Positions 20,056 through 29,307 of a stretch of DNA of 64,000 nt are shown in pieces. Numbering within the stretch: the stretch's first letter is position 1; the number at the start of each line of letters is the position of its first letter. The notes below the pieces were generated by a model. It did not search any database. It had not been told where the DNA came from and was given only the letters and a program-made list of their open reading frames with translations. This DNA is from Aquabacterium parvum. GTDB lineage: Bacteria > Pseudomonadota > Gammaproteobacteria > Burkholderiales > Burkholderiaceae_C. The stretch is taken from the NCBI RefSeq assembly GCF_001447195.1, contig NZ_LFRI01000516.1, forward strand, positions 124,001 to 188,000, in the 5' to 3' direction. A program made the translations under genes and the position numbers.

Positions 20056-20092
20056 CCCTAAGCCTAGGGGCGCCCATCGGCCGATTGGCCGA
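20056..20092 (+). promoter_or_regulatory. Paired inverted repeats upstream of the giant gene pair
   Basis: Two perfect inverted repeats stand 7 bases apart: CCCTA-AGCC-TAGGG (20056-20069) and TCGGCC-GATT-GGCCGA (20077-20092). A -10-like TAGAGT lies at 20104-20109. They could be regulator-binding sites for the operon starting at 20140; no regulator can be named. Confidence 0.4.
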
Positions 20093-20139
20093 ACCCCATC
20101 ACCTAGAGTCACTGGATCGACTCGAAAGATGGGGACACG

Positions 20140-23100
20140 ATGCCGAAGAATCCGATCCTTCCCGGCAAGAAGTTGCGTGGGCTGCTGCAACCTGCAGGCC
20201 CGATCAAGCCTGAACTCGACATCAAACTGCCGCCTGGCGTGTTCGTGCAAAGCGCGGTCAGCAGCCTGTTCCAGCCTGGCCGGCCAGGCAAGCCCGCGGT
20301 GCGACCCGACGACCTGCTGGCTGTTCGCTTCGAACTCGTGAACCTGCAGGTGCAGGCCGGCACGCCGCCGAAGGTGCGCAAAACGGCTTCGGGCGACAGC
20401 TTCATCGTCCTGCACTTCCCGCCGCAGTCCATCGCAGAAGAGGTCTTCTTCGAAACGGCCGCCCCCGGCATGAACGTGCCCGACGTGCCCCCGCCTCCGC
20501 CGGGCATCCAACCCAAGTTCGAACCCGCCAGCACCGAACCCCCCGCCGAAGCGCCGATCCGCGCGCGCGTCGCCAACGAGTCTCGCGTCGCCTTCAAGGT
20601 GCCAAACGGCTTCGAGGCAACCTACTCCATCGACGGGCTGCTGCAGGCCTGCAACCAATTGGGTCTGAATGTGCCCGCCAACGCCCTGCCGCGCACGCGC
20701 CCCCTGCCGGTGCTGCCGGGGTTCGTCAAGGCCGCCGACCTGGCCAAACTGCCCAAGCTGCAGCGCGCGCGCCTGGCGCTGGGCACGGTGCGCAGCCGGC
20801 AACTTGCCATCAGTGAAGGCGGTCAGTCGGCGGTGGTGCGTGCCCGCATCGGACAGTTCGAACTCGGCAGCACCGGCCTGGGCTCGCTCAAGCTCGGAGA
20901 CATCCGCAGCCCCGTGCTGCCCCTGGCGCGACCCAAGCCCGGCATGCCATCGGCCCGCCAGACGGCCATCGAGATGCCCTGGCGCCTGATCCTGTCACCG
21001 CATGCGGGCGAGCGCTTCCAGCACGCCACCGGCCCGGTCACCTCGCCGCTGACGGGTCGCACCGAGCTGTGGCACACCCGGCTGGTCGCACCCGCAGGCG
21101 ACGGCAGCGTCATCCAGCCGCCGCACCTCGACCCTCGCCGCACGGTGCGCGCCGTCTGGGCCCTGACCGGCGAAGGCTCGGGCACGCCGATGCAAAGCGC
21201 CTTCCCCTCCAGCACGCAATTGCCCGACACCGGCTCGCCGCCCTCGCCCTTCCTGGCCACGCTCGACGACTTCGATCGATTCCAGATCGCCCACCTGTCG
21301 TCCAACTTCGAGCTGAGTAACTACACCCCCGAGCCCATCGACACCCACCAGCTGATGCTGTCCTCGCTGGGTGGCTGGCTAGATGCGCGCGGCGAGTGGG
21401 ATCCTCCTGGCCTGTCCGTCGAGGAATGGAGCCACCGCGCCAGCATGGGCCGCGACCACTATGTACGCGTGGTCTACAAAGGCTTCCTCTTTCCCTTCGG
21501 CCACCGCGTCTCGCTCATCAAGGTCAGCGAGCGCAAGTTCCACAACGGCACCCAGAACACGCCCAAGATGGAAGGCAACCCGGCCTACCTGCGCCAGCGC
21601 ATGTTCATCGTCGTGCGAGAGCGCGAGCGCACCTTCGTCGACGAGCAACTGCTCAAGCCCGATGGCAGCGCTTTCCAGCGGCAGTTCCCGTTCAACAGCG
21701 TGCGCATCCTGACCACGGTCACGCCGAACCTGGACCAGCCAACCTCTGCCGCCAGCCTCGTCAGCAAAAAGGCGGGCGGAGCGTATGGGCAAAAGGTGTT
21801 CTGGCCCTGCGTGGGCGGCCAGCCCTTCGCCTTCCGCTGCGTGGGCACCGACATCGATGGCCGCAAGGTCAGCTTCGAGTTGCCGCTGATCTTCATGGAC
21901 AACAGCACGGCCAGCCCGCGCTTTCGCGCCAAGCCGACCGACAAGTTCCTCAGCCCCGACTACGCCACGGCCGAGCTGCACGCGGCCCAGGCGGCCAAGG
22001 CTTGGCAGGCCAACCCCACTCGCCGAAGCGCCCAGCTCAAGGGCCAGCGCATGGCGCTGGCGCCCAGCCTCAAGCCGGGCGACACCATGGTCGAGGCCGT
22101 GCGCATGGAGATCGGCGTCGAGACGCTGGCCAAGAAGCTCTCCAACTCGGCCAATCTGTCGAGCAACGGCCTGCGCAGCTTCTCCGAGGAGCTCAAGCGC
22201 CCGATGTTCTACCCCAGCGTCACCGAGGTCGAGGCCCGCATCGCCGCGTTGTCTCAGCTGTCCGGCTCGGGCGACACCAACTTGCTGAGCTGGAACGCGC
22301 ACTACCTCAAGCAAGGTTTCGCGGGCAACGTGGGCGAGGTCTTCGCCAACGTGGCGGGCAAGGCCAAGCTCGACTTCTCTTCGCAAGGCGACCGCTCGGG
22401 CGGCTTCGTCATGCCCAACCTCGCGCCCAAGGCGCTGACGCGCTCCAGCGGCCCCGCTTCGCTTGACCCGGCCAAGCTGGTCTCGGGCACCAACATCGGC
22501 GGCACCGACCTCTTCCCGACCTCGCTGAGCGACCTGCCACTGCCGCTGCTGTTCGGCTGCATCCCGCTGGGTGAGGTCATCCAGGCCGTGGCCAACCTGG
22601 GCAACAGCCCGGACAAGGTGCCGCGTTTCGCCTCTGAGTCGGCCACGCAGCTCGAGTCCTTCATCGGCACACTGGTGCGCGCCTTCGAGATGGTGCGCAA
22701 CCTGGGCGGCCAGGGCACCTCTTTGGGCAAGGCTGCGGTCGATGTGCTGCGCGGCATCCTGGCCGACCTGCAGGCGCAGGCCATGTCGCTCGTGCAAGCC
22801 GAAACGCAAGAGCTGCGCGACGCCATGGCCCAGCTGCAGGCCGCCTTCGACGCCGTGCGCGCCAAGCTCGCTGCCGTGGTGCCCGACACGCTCGATGGCG
22901 CCAGTAGCGGCACGGTTCTGCCCTCGATCGACAGCATCCCCTCGCTGAACTCGATCCAGGCACCCATCAACAACGCCATCTCGGCGCTGAACACGGTCGA
23001 GGACAAGCTCGAAGACTCGCCCCTGCCCGCCGGCTTCAAGCAAGGAAGCCTGGGCCTCATCCAGCAGGCCCGCAACACGCTGCAGGACGTCCAGACGCTG

Positions 23101-24438
23101 CTGACGCTGATCCCGCAGGGCAAGGCGCTGTTCCAGGCACTCGACGCCATCGTCGGCAACCCCGACGGCCTGGGCGACCTGCTGAGCAACCCCGCCGCGC
23201 TGGACCCCAAGATCACCGCGCTCAAGAACGCCCTGGCCGACGTGCGCACCACCCTGGCTGGCTTCCGCCTGCTCGAAGGCGCCGCGCGCAAGGCCGTGCT
23301 CGACGTGCTGCAGGCCCTGGTCGACATCCTCGACGTGGCCGACGACATCCTGGATGTGCTGGCCGGCCTGCTGGGTGAAGAGCTCACCATCCGCTTCGAC
23401 TGGAGCCCCGAGATCAAGCCCTGGGGCTTCGAGCCCGGCAAGCCACTGTTCCGTCCGAACGACCCGCACGGCTTCACCGTGGCCGTGGAAGCCAAGGTGC
23501 GCAAGGACGGCTCCAGCGCGCCCAAGATCCGCGTGGTCTGTGGTCTGAAGCACTTCGACCTCATCCTCATCAACCCCGCCGCCTTCCTGGAGCTGAACTT
23601 CGAGAAGATCGAGTTCAGCGTGGACACCGGCGCCAAGATGGGCGTGGACGTGCTGCTGTCGGACATCAAGTTCGTCGGCCCGCTGTCCTTCGTTGAAACG
23701 CTCAAGGACCTCATCCCGCTCGACGGCTTCTCCGACCCGCCCTACCTTGACATCACGCCCAAGGGCATCGACGCCGGCTTCTCGCAAGGCCTGCCCAACA
23801 TCGCCGTGGGCATGTTCTCGATCAGCAACATCAGCCTGGGCGCGGGCTTCACGGTGCCCTTCATCGGCCAGCCGCTGTCGGTGCGCTTCAACTTCTGCAC
23901 CCGCGAGCAGCCCTTCAACCTCACGGTGTCGATGTTCGGCGGTGGCGGCTTCTTCGGCGTCACCATCTCGCCGGACGGCGTGCAGATCCTGGAAGCCGCC
24001 TTCGAGTTCGGCGCCTCGGTGTCGATCGACTTCGGCGTGGCCTCGGGCGGCGTCGAGGTCATGGCCGGCATCTACTTCCGCATGGAGCAGGACGCCGCCT
24101 CGCTGACCGGCTACTTCCGCCTGGGCGGACACGTCAGCGTGCTCGGTCTGATCTCGGCCTCGCTGGAGCTCTACCTGGAGCTGCGCTACGAGTTCGAGAC
24201 CGGCAAGGCCATTGGCAAGGCGCAGTTGACCATCGAAGTCGAGGTGTTCTTCTTCTCGGCCGACGTCACGATCACCTGCGAGCGCAAGTTCGCCGGCTCC
24301 AACGGCGATCCGACCTTCCGCCAGCTCTTGGGCTTCGACCCGTCGCTGTCGCTGGCCGAAGAGCTCGCTCAGATCAAGACCGGCCCCGCCGACGCCACCG
24401 ACTACGCCTGGCGCGAGTACTGCGACGCTTTCGCCTGA
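20140..24438 (+). CDS. Giant protein of unknown function (1432 residues), first of a tandem pair
   Basis: I do not recognise a named family. There is no signal peptide or clear membrane helix. The layout by eye is as follows. Residues 1-300 are Pro-rich with beta-type segments. A conserved-looking core contains LWHTRL near 310 and EWSHRASMGRDHYVRVVYKG at 429-448. Residues about 834-1081 form a long Ala/Leu/Gln-rich helical region with heptad character. Residues about 1081-1388 are strand-rich, with alternating hydrophobic residues and many glycines (FGGGGFFGV near 1267). A short charged tail closes the protein. Large unannotated bacterial proteins with such glycine-rich strand regions exist, but their role is not established. 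Base composition matches the neighbours. It is followed 42 bases later by the second giant gene with its own ribosome-binding site, so the two are almost surely co-expressed. Confidence 0.85.
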   Translation: MPKNPILPGKKLRGLLQPAGPIKPELDIKLPPGVFVQSAVSSLFQPGRPGKPAVRPDDLLAVRFELVNLQVQAGTPPKVRKTASGDSFIVLHFPPQSIAEEVFFETAAPGMNVPDVPPPPPGIQPKFEPASTEPPAEAPIRARVANESRVAFKVPNGFEATYSIDGLLQACNQLGLNVPANALPRTRPLPVLPGFVKAADLAKLPKLQRARLALGTVRSRQLAISEGGQSAVVRARIGQFELGSTGLGSLKLGDIRSPVLPLARPKPGMPSARQTAIEMPWRLILSPHAGERFQHATGPVTSPLTGRTELWHTRLVAPAGDGSVIQPPHLDPRRTVRAVWALTGEGSGTPMQSAFPSSTQLPDTGSPPSPFLATLDDFDRFQIAHLSSNFELSNYTPEPIDTHQLMLSSLGGWLDARGEWDPPGLSVEEWSHRASMGRDHYVRVVYKGFLFPFGHRVSLIKVSERKFHNGTQNTPKMEGNPAYLRQRMFIVVRERERTFVDEQLLKPDGSAFQRQFPFNSVRILTTVTPNLDQPTSAASLVSKKAGGAYGQKVFWPCVGGQPFAFRCVGTDIDGRKVSFELPLIFMDNSTASPRFRAKPTDKFLSPDYATAELHAAQAAKAWQANPTRRSAQLKGQRMALAPSLKPGDTMVEAVRMEIGVETLAKKLSNSANLSSNGLRSFSEELKRPMFYPSVTEVEARIAALSQLSGSGDTNLLSWNAHYLKQGFAGNVGEVFANVAGKAKLDFSSQGDRSGGFVMPNLAPKALTRSSGPASLDPAKLVSGTNIGGTDLFPTSLSDLPLPLLFGCIPLGEVIQAVANLGNSPDKVPRFASESATQLESFIGTLVRAFEMVRNLGGQGTSLGKAAVDVLRGILADLQAQAMSLVQAETQELRDAMAQLQAAFDAVRAKLAAVVPDTLDGASSGTVLPSIDSIPSLNSIQAPINNAISALNTVEDKLEDSPLPAGFKQGSLGLIQQARNTLQDVQTLLTLIPQGKALFQALDAIVGNPDGLGDLLSNPAALDPKITALKNALADVRTTLAGFRLLEGAARKAVLDVLQALVDILDVADDILDVLAGLLGEELTIRFDWSPEIKPWGFEPGKPLFRPNDPHGFTVAVEAKVRKDGSSAPKIRVVCGLKHFDLILINPAAFLELNFEKIEFSVDTGAKMGVDVLLSDIKFVGPLSFVETLKDLIPLDGFSDPPYLDITPKGIDAGFSQGLPNIAVGMFSISNISLGAGFTVPFIGQPLSVRFNFCTREQPFNLTVSMFGGGGFFGVTISPDGVQILEAAFEFGASVSIDFGVASGGVEVMAGIYFRMEQDAASLTGYFRLGGHVSVLGLISASLELYLELRYEFETGKAIGKAQLTIEVEVFFFSADVTITCERKFAGSNGDPTFRQLLGFDPSLSLAEELAQIKTGPADATDYAWREYCDAFA

Positions 24439-24480
24439 CCGCACCTCGCCCCCAGCACCCGAATCCCTGGAGCCTGATTC

Positions 24481-27400
24481 ATGGCCAAACAATCCATCCT
24501 CTGGACCGCCCTGCCCTTCGGTCGCGTGAGCGAGGGCCCGCAAGCCGGGTCCCTGCGCCTGTCCATCGTTGTCTCGCCCCGCCTGACCCCGCAGAACGCC
24601 GCCGAGCAAAAGCTGGGCGCAGCCGGTTTCGCCGACTTCCACAACTGGCCTGAAACGCTCGACCAGGTCAAGCTGGGGCTGCGCATCGGCAACCAGACGG
24701 TGCCGGTGCAACGCATCTCCAAGACCGACCCGCAACTGTGGCAGCAGGTCTTCGGCCCCGACACACCGGTGGCCGGCTTCACCTTCCGCGACATGAGCCG
24801 GGTGAACCTGCGCTCCTTCCCCGTGCGCCACGTGCTGGGCTTCGTGCGCGAGCACCACGGCCGCATCGCCCAGGCCAACCCGGTGACCCCACCCACGCTG
24901 CTGCCCTGGCGCGGCGCCGACCCAGCACTCAAGGACATGCTCACCGGCCTGGGCACCCGCGTCGAAAAAATAGACCTGGGCAGCACCTCGCTGGAGAAGA
25001 TGCACCCTGGCTTCGACCGCTTCTTCGATGACCGCCGGGAAGAAGCACTCGAAGCGGTCGTCGACAAGCTCGTCTTCAACGATCAGGGGCGCTACCGGCA
25101 CCCGGTCACCGGCATCGATGGCAAGACCAGCGAGAAGTCAGCTGCGCCTTTGCGCGTGCTGCCCTCCGAGTGGCAGGATCCCGACCTGGGCGGCCCCGAC
25201 GCCATCCTCATGGACCACTTCGAAAGCGCGGCCGAGTACACCTTCTACCAGGCCAACCGCTTCTACCGCCGCCGACCGGCCACGAAGGCCGAGCAGGCCA
25301 TGCGCCGGCCGAACTTCGCCAACGTGCCCGCCGCGCCCAAGGCCCCCGAGTTCGACTTCCACCGACTGGTGGCCTCGCTGTCCGACATGCCGCAACTGCT
25401 GCGCCGGCTCGGCCTGATCATCGACGTGGTGCTTCCCGCCAACAACCCCATCGCACAAGCGCTGAAGAACCAGCCGCAGGCCGAAGGCACGGTGGGCGTC
25501 GAGGTGTTGTCCTGGCCGGGTCACGACCTGGGTGCCGACCGCTACCCTCGCACCGCCTGGCGCGCCACCCCGCGCCGCTTCGTCACCCGCGCGCGCACCA
25601 GCGACCAGCAAGACGGCCTGTTGGCCCTGGCCGGCACGGTCGATCCGACGCTCACGCCCACGGTCAAACAGCGTGGCAACTTCGACCTCTTCCAGGTGGA
25701 CCCGGATGGCGCCGCGCTCAAGACGGTCGACTTCCTGCTCTCGGCCCAGAACCTGGTCGGCCGCAGCATCAAGTCCGGCACCCATGGCGCCGTCACCTAC
25801 ACCACGGGCGACAAACAGCCCGTGGCCGCACTGCGATCAGGCGGCCTGGGCATCTCGCGCCATGGCCGCGCGGCTCAGGTGGCCATGCTGGCTGCTGCCA
25901 CCAAGCTCAAGAACGATGCCGCCCAGGCCTCGGCCGACGATTCGCGCAAGGTCGTGCTGTTCTCGGAAGACGTGACCCGCGGATACCGCATCGACGTCCA
26001 CACCCGCGACAAGTGGCACAGCCTGTGCGCACGCGAAGGCGACTACACCCTGCAAGCCACCGGCGAGAAGATCGAACTCAAGCCCGATGAGGGCTACATC
26101 AAGGGCGCTTCGACCACCGGCGACGGGCAGGACGACCACTACCTGCACGAGACCCTCTTTCGCTGGACGGGCTGGAGCCTGGTTGCGCCCCGCCCGGGCC
26201 GCACCATCCTGGCCGTCGATCAGCCGGGCAGCGGCCTGCAAGGCGAAACCGTCACCGAGGTCGACGACCGTGCCGAGAAAGGCCACGGCGTCCTCGCCCA
26301 GTTCAAGGCTCAAAAGGGCACCCTGCCCCGCCTGCGTTTCGGCTGGACTTACCGTTTCCGCGCCCGCATGGCCGACCTCGCCGGCAACAGCCTGGCCCTG
26401 GACGATCCCAGCCTGAAAGAAGACGCCCAGGTCACCGAACCCGTGCCCTACCTGCGCTTCGAACCCATCGACCCACCGGTGCTGGTGCACGCCCACCGCG
26501 TCAGCGAAGGTGAATCTCTCGAGCGCCTGGTGCTGCGCAGCAACCACGACAGCACGCCCGCCGACTACCTGCAGTCGCCCGACTTCAAGACATCGACCCA
26601 GCAGCCCCCTTCCGCCGACTTCGCCTACGTCGCGACCTGCGACCGCCACGTGGTGCCGCCCAAGTCCTCGCAATTGCAGTGCGAGCAGCACGGCCTGTTC
26701 GACGAAGCCATGGGCAGCGGCGACCCCGCCCGCGTCAAGGCCGCCTACGCGCTGGCTGGCCGCGAGGCGGGCACGCTCTACGACCAGACGGACGGCAGCG
26801 ACATCGAACTCGTGACGCCCACATCGGTGGCCGCATCGGCGCGCACCGACTCGGTCCCCCCGAAACTGCCCGACGCCGAGCACCCCACCGGTGAACGCCT
26901 GGTCGGTGGCCAGTACATCGTCCACCACGAGCACTTGGTGCAAACGCCTTACCTGCCTGACGGTGCCGCAGCGGGACTGGCCATCACCGCGCTCACCCGT
27001 GGCGACATGCGCCGCATCGGCGTGATCGAGCCCACCATCCTGGGTGAAGACGCCGCCATCGTGCTGGGCCCACAGGAAGAGTTGGTGATCGTCGTGCGCC
27101 ATGGCAAGAAGTGGCCCGACACCACCGGCCTGCGCATCGTCATGGCCGAGCGCCAGCCCGCCCCTCAAGTCGACGACGACACCGCCCAGGAAGAGCCTGT
27201 CACGGCCGCCGACCGCCCCGTTTGGGACGCGGACAAACGGGTGCTGACCCTCTTCGTGCGCAAGGGCCACATCGCCCGCCTGCGCTACGCCAGCCTGCTC
27301 GACAGGGCGTTCCTCTCGCACATGGGCCTGCCCCTGTGGAGCAACAGCGGCGCCGAGTTCCAGAAGATCGCGCGTCGCGCCCTGCTGGGCCTGCACTGGA

Positions 27401-29190
27401 TGGTCACGCCCCAGCGCGAGCTGACCCTGGTGCACGCCACGCAACAGCCCGTGTGCACGCCGCGCCTGCTGACCATCGGCGTGCAGCCACGCCAGCCCGG
27501 TGACACCTTCGCCGACCTGCAGGCTCGCGTGCAGCTGCACGGCCCCAGCACGGGCAAATTCGAGGTCGAGGCCGAGTGGGACGAATGGCTCGACGACCTC
27601 AACCAGCCGGGCCCCGTGCACCGTGTCATGAGCGGCCAGCTCGCCGAGGTCCCGTTGGCCGACAACCATGAGAACCTTTTCAGCCTGTCTGCCGCTGCCG
27701 AGGCACAAAGGCCCCCCGCAGGCAACGCAGGTGGAGGCAAGGGCGACCGCGCCCTGGGCAACCGCCACGAGTTCGGCGACCAGCGCTTCCGCCTGGTGCG
27801 CTACCGACTCAAGGGCACGACGCGCTTTCGCGAGTACCTGCCGCCCTCGCTGTACGCCCAGACCCCGCTGGTGACGCGAACCGGCCCGCAGGCGCTGCCA
27901 ACCCAAGCCAACGTTGGCGCGCCAGGCGACGCAGGAGCGCCGGTGTTGTTCAACTTCGCGGGCAGCCAGCCCAACGGCGTCATCGTGCCGCACACCGGCA
28001 TCCCCGACACGCCGCCGGTGATGTGCGTGCTGCCCACCATGAGCTGGCAGCGTCAGCTCGGTGCCGCTCGCACCGTGCAGCTCAGCACGCGCCTGGGCAA
28101 CAGCCTGCGTATCTACATCGACCGTCCCTGGTTCCAGACCGGCAACGGCGAGTTGCTCGGCGTGGTGCTGCACCCCAACGACAACGGCGCCTTCAACAAG
28201 CTCACCGAGGCCCAGGTGCCCTTCGTCACCCAGTGGGGCCTGGACCCGCTGCATGACAGCGACCACCCCAAAGCCATCGCCAAGGCCACCGATTTCCCGG
28301 CCCGTGTGTTCACCGAGAACGTGGCCCTGCTGGAAAACGGCCAGACGGTGACCGTGGTCGGCCACCGCGTGCAATGGGACGCGCAGCGCAAGCTCTGGTT
28401 CGCCGACATCGAGATCGCCGCTGGCACCAGCTACATGCCCTTCGTGAGGCTGTCGGTCGTGCGCTACCAGCCGCATTCGCTGCCAGGCAGCAAGGTGTCG
28501 CGCACCGTGCTGACCGAATTCACCCAGGTGCTGCCGCGCCGCAAGGCCGTGGTCAAGCGCGTGGGCCAGCGAGACTTCTCCGTGACCCTGCACGGCCCCG
28601 TGCCCGAATACGGCCCGATGCGCCTGCTCAACGATTCGGCGCACATCGGCATCTCGCTGATCCCGCAACCGGGCACCGAGATCGAAAGCGGCCGCAACCG
28701 CATCGAGCTCGTGCTGCAATCGCGCGACCCGCAGATCGACTCCGACCTGGCCTGGAGCGACGTCAAGGTGCTCGCCAGCGGCCTGGCCCTGCCTCCCGGC
28801 GCAACGCTCGACCGGGTGCCCGGTGGCGTGTTCGTGAGCCCCGCAGGCGCTGTGACCAAGGCCGGCGACGCGGCCGCGATCAAGGTCAAGCCCGGCATCG
28901 TGCCCACGAACACCAAGCCCTTCACGGTGCTCGACCGCCTGGGCGAGGTCCAGCGCTTCGAGCGCGAACTCAACGTCACCCTGCCACCGGTCTTCGAGCT
29001 GTTCGACCCGGCCATCTGGCAGGGTCGAGCGAGCTTTTCGGCCACCGACCCTGCCCCTTACCGGCTGGTGGTGCGAGAGTTCGAGCGCTACTACACCGAC
29101 CGCACGATCCCCGAACGCCATGGCGAGCGGTTGCTGCAGCGCCGCGTGGTCGAGGAGCGGCTGGTCTACACGGAGTTCTTCCCGATCTGA
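24481..29190 (+). CDS. Giant protein of unknown function (1569 residues), second of a tandem pair
   Basis: I do not recognise a named family. No signal peptide and no membrane helices are visible. Notable segments are VLFSEDVTRGYRIDV with KWHSLC near residues 492-515, FRWTGWSL near 560, and YRFRARMADLAGNSL near 624, which reads like an Ig/fibronectin-type strand. The remainder is mostly mixed beta sequence with many Pro and Arg. The C-terminus is basic and charged (RDRTIPERHGE-like region, then EERLVYTEFFPI). The ribosome-binding site (CTGGAG) is 9 bases before the ATG. Size, soluble character and tight pairing with the preceding gene suggest parts of one large assembly (inference). Function is unknown. 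Confidence 0.85.
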   Translation: MAKQSILWTALPFGRVSEGPQAGSLRLSIVVSPRLTPQNAAEQKLGAAGFADFHNWPETLDQVKLGLRIGNQTVPVQRISKTDPQLWQQVFGPDTPVAGFTFRDMSRVNLRSFPVRHVLGFVREHHGRIAQANPVTPPTLLPWRGADPALKDMLTGLGTRVEKIDLGSTSLEKMHPGFDRFFDDRREEALEAVVDKLVFNDQGRYRHPVTGIDGKTSEKSAAPLRVLPSEWQDPDLGGPDAILMDHFESAAEYTFYQANRFYRRRPATKAEQAMRRPNFANVPAAPKAPEFDFHRLVASLSDMPQLLRRLGLIIDVVLPANNPIAQALKNQPQAEGTVGVEVLSWPGHDLGADRYPRTAWRATPRRFVTRARTSDQQDGLLALAGTVDPTLTPTVKQRGNFDLFQVDPDGAALKTVDFLLSAQNLVGRSIKSGTHGAVTYTTGDKQPVAALRSGGLGISRHGRAAQVAMLAAATKLKNDAAQASADDSRKVVLFSEDVTRGYRIDVHTRDKWHSLCAREGDYTLQATGEKIELKPDEGYIKGASTTGDGQDDHYLHETLFRWTGWSLVAPRPGRTILAVDQPGSGLQGETVTEVDDRAEKGHGVLAQFKAQKGTLPRLRFGWTYRFRARMADLAGNSLALDDPSLKEDAQVTEPVPYLRFEPIDPPVLVHAHRVSEGESLERLVLRSNHDSTPADYLQSPDFKTSTQQPPSADFAYVATCDRHVVPPKSSQLQCEQHGLFDEAMGSGDPARVKAAYALAGREAGTLYDQTDGSDIELVTPTSVAASARTDSVPPKLPDAEHPTGERLVGGQYIVHHEHLVQTPYLPDGAAAGLAITALTRGDMRRIGVIEPTILGEDAAIVLGPQEELVIVVRHGKKWPDTTGLRIVMAERQPAPQVDDDTAQEEPVTAADRPVWDADKRVLTLFVRKGHIARLRYASLLDRAFLSHMGLPLWSNSGAEFQKIARRALLGLHWMVTPQRELTLVHATQQPVCTPRLLTIGVQPRQPGDTFADLQARVQLHGPSTGKFEVEAEWDEWLDDLNQPGPVHRVMSGQLAEVPLADNHENLFSLSAAAEAQRPPAGNAGGGKGDRALGNRHEFGDQRFRLVRYRLKGTTRFREYLPPSLYAQTPLVTRTGPQALPTQANVGAPGDAGAPVLFNFAGSQPNGVIVPHTGIPDTPPVMCVLPTMSWQRQLGAARTVQLSTRLGNSLRIYIDRPWFQTGNGELLGVVLHPNDNGAFNKLTEAQVPFVTQWGLDPLHDSDHPKAIAKATDFPARVFTENVALLENGQTVTVVGHRVQWDAQRKLWFADIEIAAGTSYMPFVRLSVVRYQPHSLPGSKVSRTVLTEFTQVLPRRKAVVKRVGQRDFSVTLHGPVPEYGPMRLLNDSAHIGISLIPQPGTEIESGRNRIELVLQSRDPQIDSDLAWSDVKVLASGLALPPGATLDRVPGGVFVSPAGAVTKAGDAAAIKVKPGIVPTNTKPFTVLDRLGEVQRFERELNVTLPPVFELFDPAIWQGRASFSATDPAPYRLVVREFERYYTDRTIPERHGERLLQRRVVEERLVYTEFFPI

Positions 29191-29251
29191 GTTCCTCAAC
29201 AGGCAGCAAAACCTCCCCCGGGCTTTCATCACACGAGAGACCGGACCACCT

Positions 29252-29277
29252 CAACAGCCGGGATAATCCGGCTGTTG
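29252..29277 (+). promoter_or_regulatory. Perfect 10-bp inverted repeat between giant pair and thyA (terminator and/or promoter element)
   Basis: CAACAGCCGG (29252-29261) and CCGGCTGTTG (29268-29277) flank the six bases GATAAT. Read as RNA this is a strong stem-loop followed by CCTTTT, which would suit a terminator for the giant genes. Read as DNA, GATAAT is a good -10 hexamer for thyA centred in a palindrome. The two uses are not exclusive. Confidence 0.55.
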
Positions 29278-29307
29278 CCTTTTCTGGCGCCCATCTCCGA
29301 CCTCGAC

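Noticed and set aside
21379-25101. A 1240-codon minus-strand frame opposite the giant genes
   Set aside because: It spans the junction of two plus-strand genes and has the His/Gln/Arg-rich makeup of antisense frames; codon patterns favour the plus strand.
25837-29232. A 1131-codon minus-strand frame opposite the second giant gene
   Set aside because: Same reasons; no ribosome-binding site, no motif.
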